A DNA stretch of 64,000 bases from Cercis canadensis (taxonomy: Eukaryota > Streptophyta > Magnoliopsida > Fabales > Fabaceae): positions 188,838 to 252,837 of the forward strand of contig QAOA01008810.1 of the NCBI GenBank assembly GCA_003255065.1, written 5' to 3'. A program made the position numbers and the translations under genes. The notes beneath the pieces were generated by a model. It was not told the DNA's origin. It did not search any database and saw only the letters and a list, made by a program, of their open reading frames with translations. Shown here in pieces: positions 36,915 through 47,815 of the stretch (positions are counted from its first letter, which is position 1; each line of letters begins with the position of its first letter).

Positions 36915-38689
36915 CTAATAGTTATTGTTATATATTTTAGATATTCTGAGTCTTTGACATTTAATAATTCAGATTATTATGAGAATACTACGTAATAAAC
37001 ACATGTAGTGAGAGCTGGTAGAAAACAGAGAAAAAACTAAATAAGGGTACTGATATCAAAAGGAGACAAAAATTTTGAATCAGAATCAAGTTATAATACA
37101 TGCTAGAGACATTTTCAACTCTTCAAATGAAGTATACTCTGTCAAACAAAGAGCCTCGTACGTGTATCAATATCTCATTTTCAATACAAATGCAACGAGA
37201 GGGATGGTTTTATATTTATTTGAATGAGAACTACTATTTTTCCATGGAAACTTATTTGGAAAAAAATGATAATATCACTTATCTTTCTAAGAATAGTTAT
37301 ATGTGACCTAATTTGGACAAATTTTCGTGTTCAAATATCATTTTTCCACATAGAATTTTGGAAATTGGATAAAGGGAAGAATAAAGCTTATATAAGATTA
37401 AAAATGGAGGGGGCTAAGTAGGCAGAAAATAGACAAAAGAGAGAAACGAGATTGGGAAGCAGCAAAATATTGAATGGTATTGTGTCCTAAATGTCAAAAA
37501 CTACGGCATGCTTGTCAAAAAGTAAACATTGATAGTGGTAATTGAAAGGGTCCAGTGATGAGAAATAATGGCTGGAGAGGCATTATCAGATGGGAAACCA
37601 CATTTTGTGAATTTCCTAACGCTCTCTGTCAACTCCTTGTTGTGAGTCTCTTGGGACAATATGTCAAGTAATATATTAACCAATTGCAAACTGGTGTGAC
37701 GCATGAGCAACTAAAGTAAAAAGAGAGAAAACCAATAAAAATAGAGAAGAGAAACAGAAAAAGTAAGAGAGGGCAGAGAATGGGTATATTGACTTTAAAT
37801 AGTCATACTCGTAAGAAAAAGACTTTTTATTAGGTTAATATAGTGATTGTTGCGAGGGTGATCACTAATTCACTTTCCAAGTGCTATTGCTCCAAGAGAA
37901 AGCTCTTTGTATGATCTCTTTAGCAATGCTATTCCCTGGCTTTGGTGTTGGTATTGCTAGTCCAAGGACATCTTATAATTAACGCTGGATATTGTTGTAG
38001 GTATATTATTGGATCCAATGTGGCTTTGTTGGTTGTTGTCGTTATTGTTGATGATGTTGAGTGGCAGCAGATTGCCAGATAGCATGATTGCCCTCCCACC
38101 ATCATATTCGCTGAGTGGTTTACAGAACAAATCATGGCTTTGGAATTTGCAAGAGTGATAAAACGTGCAGTTATTGGAGCATTGAGCTCCATGCCACCAT
38201 TAGATGTCAGCAAGTTGATTACCCCATCATCACCCTCTCCCAAGACCCCAAACAAGCAGTTTTCTATTGGATATATAACCTTTCAAATCAATCCCTGAAA
38301 TGAAATTCACTGGATTAAAATTCTTCTGGCATGCCTAAAATCTTGGTTTGTCACATATGGTTTTGTTAGAGGGAGTTAAAGAGCAGGAAAGTTTTGGAGA
38401 AGCAATGGTAAATCAAAAGCGAGGCAAGAAGGGAAGACTGAAAAATCAAAAGACATTGAAAGAAAGAAAATTGAAATATTGATCAGATTGTTCTCCTGTA
38501 TTGATTTCTTTCTGGGTTTTTTTTTTATTGAGTTCCTTTCACATATTTTGGAGCTGTTTAATATGTACATAGGTTACTCATCATGCACGGTGTTGTATAT
38601 GTCCTTTCTTTACTGTCCTTTTACTTTTAATTTATTACTTTTTCCTCTAATGTCTTAATGAGTAAACTAATACAAAGGAGTAACAAAAC
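36915..38689. other. Non-coding DNA
   Basis: Several frames of 60-110 codons occur, the longest on the minus strand at 37,929-38,255, but none shows a recognisable domain or convincing composition. Confidence 0.35.
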
Positions 38690-39230
38690 GCCATCAAAGT
38701 ATATTCTGAATCAAAAGTTAGAGCATATAACTTGTTACCAAGAATTACGATACCAAAAATTCCATTTCCTCAGTTATCTTGGCTTCATGGGCTTCAATAG
38801 GAGTCCAAGAGCCAAATAAGTTGTCTTGAATCCTACAGAAAGCTAAATAAGTGCCTTTGCCATCACTAAAAAGAGCCACCACAAGACACTCTGGGTTATC
38901 TGGTGTAGAAGATGCAATCACCCTTTTAAAACCCTTACCAGCCAACTTGGTTGGTAAAGGAGAAGGAAGCATGACCTTAGCAGCTGATACTGGATTAAAA
39001 AATAACAGGGCATCAAAGCGAAGAACCGACTCGAAACCTTGAACAAAGATCAACCAGCTCTCCACGAAACCAACACAAGGCCAGTTTTCAGTTTTAATGG
39101 TGTAAAGCTCAAGAATTGATGATTCTTCCTAGAGGTTTTGGTTTCCTGGAAAAGAGTGAATGGATATCGAGGTGATGGAGAAGAGTTGGCCACTATATTT
39201 CGCCAAGTTGAGCACACAGCACGAGATTAT
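38690..39230 (-). pseudogene. F-box/DUF295 (KIB-type beta-propeller) pseudogene
   Basis: Parts of a plant F-box protein with a DUF295 beta-propeller appear in successive frames on the minus strand. AVCSTWRNIVANSSPSPRYP (about 39,225-39,165), typical of the end of an F-box, directly follows an in-frame TAA. ELYTIKTENWPCVGFVESWL begins near 39,110 and is followed by LLFFNPVSAAKVMLPSPLP and YLAFCRIQDNLFGSWTPI. A further frame, ILGNKLYALTFDSEYTLMAF (about 38,745-38,686), lies past a stop. Two frameshifts and one nonsense codon therefore break it. Live family members act in SCF complexes or as KIB proteins that target brassinosteroid-signalling kinases. No intact copy is nearby. Confidence 0.7.
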
Positions 39231-40749
39231 TCACATTTATTGGTTTAGGGATCTTCCAAATGGTTGAGTTCTCAATTTAAAGTCATTACATCCATCCCAT
39301 GATCAGCTATTTAACTTGTCAAGAAATTGCAAACAATTAAGACAAAACCATTGAAATATTTAATTAAACTCTAAATAATTTTTCATTTGAGTGGTTAAAA
39401 GTTTAACTATGAACTTTTTTTTTTTGGTGAGTCAGGAAGTTGGTCAAACACGGAGATGAAGCTAAACTTATTAAATATGGTACAAATCATCTTTGCTTAA
39501 GAGATCTCGTTATCAAAATACTTATAATTATAATTTTGTGTGTAAAAATACTTTGAGAATTTTTATTTTAATTAAAAGAAACCTCGAACACAATATCTTT
39601 CTTTTTTTTCTTGAGAAGAAAACTTTGTGACCATTTAGTTTACCGCCCAAATAGCTATCAATAACAGCTTTAAGTATTTGTAAATATCATTTAATTGCTT
39701 GATATTCCTTGATTTTGTTATAAGCAGTACTTCAGAAACTGCAATAAGTAATGTAGATAACCAACCACAAAAGAGTAGCCAATAACGCCGAGTTAGAATG
39801 GGAGGAAGGGATTATCTCCCTTTTTCCCCCTCCTTTGTCTTCCTCTCTTTTCTTATGCTGGTCCATGGAAAGAAAGTAAAACACCGCTTAAGATTAGAGA
39901 TCCAAAGGTGACAACTTGCAGAGTTTTTTGTCAGAGTGCACAAGTAAATTGAGTCCAACCAAAGAGTTCGAGTGTATGCACGATGTGATGTTTGATGTTA
40001 AAAAATATATATTTCTGGATTCAATGGGAAAGTAACATAAAATTAAATAATTTAGTGTAAGTTAAAATTATTAATTTTTTTTATTGAAGTGTATAATATT
40101 AACCATACTAAAAAATATACAAGAACATCAGATAAAAACAATTAAATCATTTTAATTTATTTAAACTTCAATTATGTCTGATTATTTAATTTACACAACG
40201 TCACTCAATTTAATATAAACTTTGCATTAAGCCCAATAGTACAGATTATTTACATCCAAAACTCTTAAAAAAGGGTAGCTTAACAATTCCCTTTTAACCA
40301 TAATCACACTCAAAATTAGCTTCATTTTTATCAAGTTGATTCTCCATGATTCCTAGTGTTTCTATTTTTTTCTTTTTCCTGCATAAATTAATAGGAGTTG
40401 CAAAATTTCTCACATGTCAGAGGTGTAGAAATTTGAAAACGCTTCGACATTGTCAGTACATTTGCATTGGCATTGCAAGAAAGAAGCCGTGTTTCTTATC
40501 TTCTGGTATCTAAGCATTCACAAACTAACAATTAACAATGCAATATATTATACAATATATTACCAAACATAGGATAGAATTACAATATACAGTACTACAT
40601 GTTAAATGGTGACACACTAAACATTGTATAGCATAAAGACTTATACATGGATACCTTCTACTATCTTTACCAATAACCTCTGTCCTATCCATCCTTATCC
40701 TATACAGTGTGCCAAACAGGGCCTCTATGTCATGTAGCTTCTACGTTTT
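39231..40749. other. Non-coding DNA and TFIIIA 3' flank
   Basis: AT-rich DNA. The 3' UTR of TFIIIA should occupy the last few hundred bases (about 40,500-40,749). No other gene is seen. Confidence 0.4.
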
Positions 40750-43179
40750 CTACTCAGTTTCTTGTGTGAATAACCAATCCTCCGACTGACTGGGTGGAGT
40801 AATTCTCTTCCTAATCAACATTTCAACAGTTGGACACTTCCTCTTCTGGCCTCCCCTAGGCCTTGACCTGAATTCTTCATCACCTCGTTCAAAATCCCCC
40901 TGCAACAAGGCAATCACCAGATTCTAATAAGCAAACACTAAGATATCATGAATTAATTAAAAGATTAGACACAATGCGTTAGAATACTTAGGGAAAAGAA
41001 CTTACAAGGGTATAAACATGTAACCCAGATTTTTCATGGTTATCTCTCACATGTTTGTAAGAGAATCTCATACCACAATCAGAAAAGCTACACACAAAAG
41101 GTTTGTCTTCAAAGTGCACAGCCTTCACGTGCTTATCAAGATTAGATTTCTGTTGACGTAAAACCAAAAAGAAAGGAAAAGAATTGGATTTCTGTTGATG
41201 CACAACCAAAAGGAAGATAAAAGAAAGCCAAAATTTGTACCTAAACAAAATAACATCCAATAATCTAATCTGACCACAGTAAAGAATTTCTACTCGAGCT
41301 GAAATGTACATCAACCAGTCTTAAGGGCAAGATGTCTTACACTTGAGAATGTCTGGCTGCAACCCTTGTATTCGCATTTAAATGTCTCTGATGAACTACT
41401 AGTTTCGTGCATACGGAGGTGCCTCTTGATGTTCTTCTTCAGTTGCTTAACCCCACAAGTCTCACAGATAAGATATTGATGGCAGGACTTAATATGGGCT
41501 CTAAGGCATTGGACATTAGTGAAAAGTTTCATACAACCAGGTTCTACACAGAGTGCCTCCATGGACTCCAGCTTAACTGCAGGAAAGGAATTTGTCAAAA
41601 TTGCATTAGCATCTTTTAAGAAGTTAAAGGGCCTTGACAGACATTCGATGAGACATTCGTTTACTAATCAAAAAATTCAAAAGGAGAGAAACTTGCCATG
41701 AGAACTTTCATGCTTTCGTAACTTTGATGCAAATTTGAAAGCCTTTCCACAACCAATTTCTTGACAAACATACTGCTTCTGACTTTCAACACCAGCAGAG
41801 TTGGAATTCTCATCATGAAATTCCTTGACGTGCCTCGTCATATTCCCTTGAAAAGCAAAAGCACGGTCGCAATCCTCAATTGGACATTTAAAAGTTTTCC
41901 CTTCATGCTTTAGAAGGTGACGAGTCAAGTGGTCCTTTCTTCTATAACTTGCATGACAATCATCAAGTGTACAAATATATGGCCTCTGGAACCATTAACA
42001 TTAAAATGAGTGTTAAAGCTAAATCTCAAAAGTGAACAAGTATCAACCATAGTTTGACAAAAACATTGTATTGGTGAATAAACTGCCAACCTCACATTGA
42101 AGAGAGCGTGACTGAGGCACTCTTGATGGAGCTTCTCAGGAGGTCTCCCTGCCTGATACTGATCCATCAAGTCAGAACATAATGCCTCATGCATTTTGGA
42201 GTTCTCATTCTGGGATCCAATGCTTCACACTATAAATTCCATTGATCTTATTATCTAATAAATATCTTCCCTGCAAAAATATGTATCTTTAGTTGATGCA
42301 ATGACTAATATGATGGTGTGAAGACAGATAGCTATTTGTTGGGCAAGCTCATATTGATCGTGATCCAAGGAATCATATAGAGAATAAAGGCATAGACAGG
42401 TAGCTTCCACGGATTCAAATTCTTTTAGGTAATATTCAGAAACAACAAATAATGCAAACCAAATCCCATCTCCCAATAAATTCTCCATCCATACTACTAA
42501 TTTTATGGTGCAAAATCTTTACAAATGAATTATAAACCACACAAATTCAGAAGAATCATAGAGGAAATCCAAAATAAAGAAAAAGGAACAAAAATTTGAG
42601 TATCAAATCATCAATGTCAGCAAATACCTCAAGCGAATGGCTTTGCATGTGTTGTATCAAGTAGGCAGGTTTTTTGAAACTAGCACCACATTCATTGCAA
42701 GTGTTGGATTTTATACCCTCTGCTTCACAATCTTTATCGACCCTTGGTTTTTTCTCCTCCTCCTCCTAGTAGACATCAAAAGTCAACAATCCCATCTAGA
42801 ACTATGCAATCCATTTGGTTTCAACTAAAACACAGCAAGTTGAATTCCAACCAAAAACTCAAATTTTCATCATAATATATAACCTAGCTTCAAAAAATCA
42901 AATTTATAGGAAGCAAAGGTAGACCTGGAAAAAAAAAATTTCCTACTGTAAAACATTCCCTCCCCCAATATGTTTTCCCCTCAACTTTAGCTGGAACCAG
43001 AAAGAAAATCAAACAGAAAAAGAGAAGAAAAGTACCTTGTGGTGAGTATTGATGTGGGAGGTTATTAGAGCCTTCTTGGACCTGCAGATGCCACAGTATT
43101 CACAGAAATAGCGTCTAATATCTCTAAAAATTGGCCTCTCTCCACTTTCGCCAGTTTCTTCCATCTTTGTCTCAGACAT
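40750..43179 (-). CDS. TFIIIA: Transcription factor IIIA
   Basis: Six coding exons on the minus strand: 43,179-43,036, 42,765-42,628, 41,985-41,697, 41,576-41,341, 41,149-41,006 and 40,899-40,750. They give 366 residues with nine C2H2 zinc fingers, from [20 protein letters not shown] through [40 protein letters not shown] and [20 protein letters not shown] to [20 protein letters not shown]. The basic tail [20 protein letters not shown] matches plant TFIIIA. The protein binds the 5S rRNA gene internal control region to start pol III transcription, and also binds 5S rRNA. The start follows an in-frame TAA directly. A 5'-UTR exon probably ends at 43,671 (cca/gtgagt). Intron 3 uses a GC donor, and intron 4 ends in a duplicated acceptor. 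Length is somewhat below the Arabidopsis protein because the linker between fingers 4 and 5 is short. Intron 2 holds a regulatory exon. Confidence 0.95.
42091..42270 (-). promoter_or_regulatory. P5SM: 5S-rRNA-mimic suicide exon in TFIIIA intron 2
   Basis: Between TFIIIA coding exons 2 and 3 lies an unannotated cassette. An acceptor (tttttgcag/GGAAGA) opens it at 42,270, and a donor closes it at 42,091 (GAG/gttggc) or 42,096 (AAT/gtgagg). Three blocks are shared with plant 5S rRNA: GGATCCCA (42,218-42,211) and AGAACTCC (42,205-42,198) from helix III/loop C, and GGGAGACCTCCTGAGAAG (42,149-42,132), matching 5S GGGUGACCUCCUGGGAAG. Read in phase after exon 2, it gives 21 codons and then TGA at 42,207-42,205, inside the mimic. 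This is the known plant P5SM element: ribosomal protein L5, a 5S binder, controls its skipping, so only skipped mRNA makes TFIIIA. The exact donor is uncertain. Confidence 0.9.
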
Positions 43180-44243
43180 TTAGCCTGAATACCCCAACTA
43201 TTACCAATCAAAAAATTAACAGAATGAGCATCAGAAAGGGGCTTCATGAATTAAGAGGTAATAATCCTGAATAAATTAACCAGCCAAATAACATTTTAAG
43301 GAAAACACCCACATGAAAATATCATTCATTCTTTCTGATTCATTTACAAGCTGAGTAACCTAAATATTATTTAGCTATATAGTAGTAGTTACAGGAATGA
43401 TATTATTGATTCTTCTAGCATAAAGAGACCAACTTCACATCTTGGACCAAAAAATAAAACTTAATCGGAATACATCAGTTAGCCACTATGAATTAAAAAT
43501 TTAATAAAGGAACATGAACCCATCCGCTTGTGCTCATATTTATCTGTAATGCAATTGATCCGAAAATGGTGACCCAAAATACAACAAAAATACACACAGC
43601 CACTGAAAAATTCATACACTTGGTAATTGCATAAAGCATAAAAGCAAACACTTTGAGTTAAGAAACTCACTGGAAAAGATGCAGCACCCCAAGTGTTCTC
43701 CTTTTCGTGGTTTGGACCTTTGGTGGAGTTTGTGATCCACTGGGACTACGTAATTGCAAAGCCAAAACCCAAAGTTTCGTTCAGAGCAGGAGACAACAGC
43801 GTTGAGCTCGTTGGAAAATTGGAAGGAAGGGCTGAAGAGAGCGAGATTCAATACATCAAAGGCAGTAGCTAGAGGTGGAATGGAAGTTGGATGCGAAATC
43901 CCTAGGGCATGCGTGTAAAGAGACGAAGCAAAACGACGGAAAATGAAGAAAAATAAACAAATCGTGTAAACGACTAGAAATGAGAGGTTACGGTGAAACT
44001 GAAAACGCAGAGGGGGCAGACAAGAGAAGCAAAACGACTAAGCCAGGATTAAAAAGTAAATAAAACGGCACTCTTGCAAATAAGGATGGGGATAGATCGG
44101 ATTAGCGTTAGTGAGCGACACGTGTGTAGTATGACCCAACACTTACGGCCCAAACCAATGCCTGGGTCACTGGATAATCCGAATATTTGACCCGGCCCTG
44201 GCCCCCTCACAAAATTTTAATAAATAACCTTTTTTTTTTTTTC
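43180..44243 (-). promoter_or_regulatory. TFIIIA 5' region
   Basis: Contains a likely 5'-UTR intron (acceptor attcag just before the ATG, donor gtgagt at 43,670) and a purine-rich first exon at about 43,671-43,860. The promoter lies further right. No clear TATA box was recognised. Confidence 0.45.
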
Positions 44244-44326
44244 GGGGATTCTATGATACTACGTAAGTATGTCATACTACACTGACGTGTCAAACATACA
44301 TAATTTTCATATTTTATTATATATAA
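44244..44326 (+). mobile_element. MITE left half, cut off by a Helitron
   Basis: GGGGATTCTATGATACTACG onward matches the left half of the MITE at 36,717-36,914, but the match stops at the Helitron CTAG at 44,327. The right half was not found in the window. Confidence 0.55.
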
Positions 44327-44618
44327 CTAGTAAATTGCCCCGCGCGATGCGCGGCCGGACGGGACGGGGACGACACAAAATAAAGTTTGTGATCAGTTCT
44401 TACTTACATGATTTCTTATAATCTAATAATTTGAAAATGTGATATCATATCGGTGAAATAGTCTATGGTACTTGATTTGAACTGCTATGTACATGATTAT
44501 CTACTAAGGGATCACCACCTCCTTGTGTACCTGAAAATAGGTTAAAGGACCAGTAAGGAAATAACTAAATACAACCGCACAATATATAAGTATCTTTGGA
44601 ATTTACAGTGCCTTAGAT

Positions 44619-47600
44619 TCATAACATACCTCTTCGGTTGATCTTATGGAACACCTCTTTGTAGACCACATTCTTTGTTCTCTTTAATATTGTCCCATCT
44701 GAATCTATCGATAACACCTTCAGACCACTCCGACTTCTAACTCTGGAGAAAGCTACATAGAGCTGTCCATGACTAAAAATTGGTCTTGGGAGATACAACC
44801 CTACGTGAGAGAGTGACTGTCCTTGACTCTTATTTATTGTCATAGCAAAGCATACTTGTACGGGGAATTGTCTCCGTTTTAGTTGAAAAGGCATTCTTCG
44901 GTCAGATGATGTCAGATTCATTCTTGGGATGAATACATTTTCCCCTGAGTTGCTGCCTGAAATAATTTTTGCTTCAATCACATAATTTCCAAGCTGTGTG
45001 ATGATTAGCCTCGTACCATTGCATAGTCCATTACGCAGATCAATGTTCCTTAATAACATAATTGGCACACCGACCTTCAACGATAGCTTGTGCTTTGGTA
45101 GGCCAGACAGTGTGATATTATTCAAAAATTCGGGTGTGTGGATGTCATCCATTCCGTTCCCAAACGATTTGCATGTACTGTCTGCACTCAGAAAAACTTT
45201 CTCATCACCAGGCATTAAAGAAATCATGTAATCGTTGATCTGTTTTACAACTTCTATGGTAGGTGCAAGAATAGCTCTTTCCTGACAGTAATTCGGATCA
45301 TGCATCTTTGTCAAAAACTCAGGATAGGTAGAGTTGACAATATCAATCAATGGTTCATGAGAGCATTGCACACAGAGATCCTCAGGTAAATCAATGTCTG
45401 TTTCACCATCATTTAGAACGCCTGCATCACCATCACCAATATTCAGCAGCCACGATGAGAACTCAGCCATTTCCTGTGGGTTTGCAGGTGAAGATCCTGT
45501 TGTTAGCCTCATGTTTTTTGTAAGAGTAAGTACCTATAAGAGTCATCGTAAACAGAACATTAGTATAGATTCACTAAATTCGAATATAGTTGATGTTATC
45601 TCAATGAATTAGAGCAAATTACCTGACAATATTTCCAGAGATACGAAGAGTTGATAGTGGCAGCAACAATTTCTTGTCTTGTTCCTTTTGGTACTACTGG
45701 TAGTATTTGCCTAAAGTCTCCACCAAGCACTATGACTTTCCCTGCAAATGGCATATCTTGTTTGATTGAGCTAGATGACTTGAGAATATCCTTGAGAGTT
45801 CTATCCAACGCTTCAAAACAATACTTATGCATCATTGGTGCCTCATCCCATATAATTAATTTCGTAGCATCCAAAAGTTCTGCCAGATCGCTTCCAGGTT
45901 TGATGTTGCAAATAGTGTCTTCATTAACATTTAGTGGGATGTGGAACCTAGAATGTGCTATTCTGCCGCTTGGAAGGAGAAGAGAAGTAATACCACTCGA
46001 CGCCACAGTAAGTACTATATCTCCCTTAGAACGCAACGCAGCAACTATTGTGTTGTATAGAAAAGTTTTCCCAGTTCCTCCATAACCATAAATGAAGAAG
46101 AAGCCACCATTCTCATTCGAAACAGCTGTCATGATCCTTTGGTACACTCCCTTTTGCTCCTCAGTAAGACTTGGAAATAGGTGTGTATGTTCCTGTGCTA
46201 ATTTTTCTCTATCATAATCTAACTCATCGTGGAGGAGCTTGTTCTGTCCTATATGAGTATTCAAACCTGTTGCCAATGGCATGTTTGGGAAGTCACTGAG
46301 GCTCTTGCTATAGTTTTGTAACAGCTTCTCAATCTCGTCTAACGTGTAATCTCTAAGATCATCGTTACTCATCCTTAGACCTAAAAAATATAAGAAAAAT
46401 TAGAATTCATCAACATAAATGTTACAGCATATTTCAGTTATTATGCTATTTTGTACCTGGATTATTAAACAACCTCTGTTGTTTGTGAAGGATATCATCA
46501 GCCATCATCTCCCATGTACTTTCCCATACTACCTCTGGACTTGATATACTATTTGATAGCAATAATGTAACAAACAGGTTTCTCAGGTACTTACCAGATC
46601 CCCATGCACTTGCTTCTCTTATACCTTCAATAAATTCTCTATCATTGTCTAGTAGACCTAGTGCATAACATGCTGATTGAAAGGTATTATACAAAACACC
46701 ATTTACCGTCCTTATATCTTCATAACATGTACAACCTCTCTGAAAGTTTAACAGAAGTCTCATGTAATACAACTCACCACATCCAGGGGGAACATAAAAA
46801 AGCCTCCCAACGGTAAATCCTTTTTGCCTCGGGACCCACTCCTTGTCTACCTGCTTCCATACGAAATAATTGGGAAACTCTGCATAAGTTAATCGCCTCG
46901 CATGTGGGTATTTCTTATTCGCCTCAAACCATGCCACGAATTTAGTCATCTTGACACCACGTCTATTCAAGACATCATTCAGGTTATCATTGTCTCTGAA
47001 AACCACTACCTGCTCATCTTGAAGATGAATCGACAATCTCTCTACAGGTGGGTCCTTGTGTTGCATATCAAATGCAAGTATTCTCCATGCCGCCTCGCAA
47101 GCAGAAATAAACCTACAATCATAGTACATCTTAATTTCATCAACTCTTTCCTCTTTTTGATTTTCATCAGGTGATTGATAGAAAGCTGATGTGATACGAT
47201 CATATCCCTTGTTTATGTACTTGAATAGATATTTGATGGCTTTTGATTGATTACACCACTCGACATTGATGTGTGCATTGTACTTCAATAGGAGAGACGG
47301 CTTGTACGGAACAACATACCTAATAATTATGAGTATGAATGGTTTATATGTACATATATTTAATATAAAAATAATTAAGCTATAATAGAAGCGAGGAAGA
47401 TGACCAATAAAATTATTCTTACCTATTATCAAGAAGCACACCTTTCTTATCGATGGTCCTGCCATCATCTCTTCTTCTTTAGCAAGGGTATCCATCATCT
47501 TCGATTGTTGTCCTATTTACATACCTCTTAGGAAAATGTCTAGTGCATACATTATTCTGCATACACGGTGAATTTTTATTCACCGCACCACATAGGCCAT

Positions 47601-47815
47601 GAATCATACAATCGCCAACAATCTTATATAAGACGGGGTGCAACTCCTTGTCAGGAATTTCAGCAGATATTATTTTATCGATGTCATCTGGAGTAGGATG
47701 TTTATGACCAGGATGTAGAAATAACAATATGTGAGCATGGGGTAATCCACGTTTTTGAAACTCAATTGTGTATACCACTACACAGAACAATATATCGTCA
47801 TAATGATACATATCT
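44619..47815 (-). pseudogene. Helitron Rep-helicase gene, truncated and with a nonsense codon
   Basis: Exons at 47,815-47,423, 47,319-46,457, 46,380-45,623 and 45,533-44,619. The first carries the HUH nickase motif (FQKRGLPHAHILLFLHP), the second the paired catalytic tyrosines (KAIKYLFKYINKG). The third and fourth make a PIF1-type SF1B helicase: Walker A GYGGTGKT (near 46,064-46,090), Walker [20 protein letters not shown], then TINKSQGQS and VAFSRVRSRSG. Rep would nick and join DNA for rolling-circle transposition and the helicase would unwind it. The N-terminal part of Rep is missing, replaced by RPA-like sequence at about 47,815. TAA at 47,481-47,479 interrupts the frame (DDGYPC then stop, then RRRDDGRT). 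The helicase exons are otherwise open. It is probably inactive as a whole. Confidence 0.88.

Noticed and set aside
37929-38255. 108-codon minus-strand frame
   Set aside because: No recognised domain, and no splice or promoter support.
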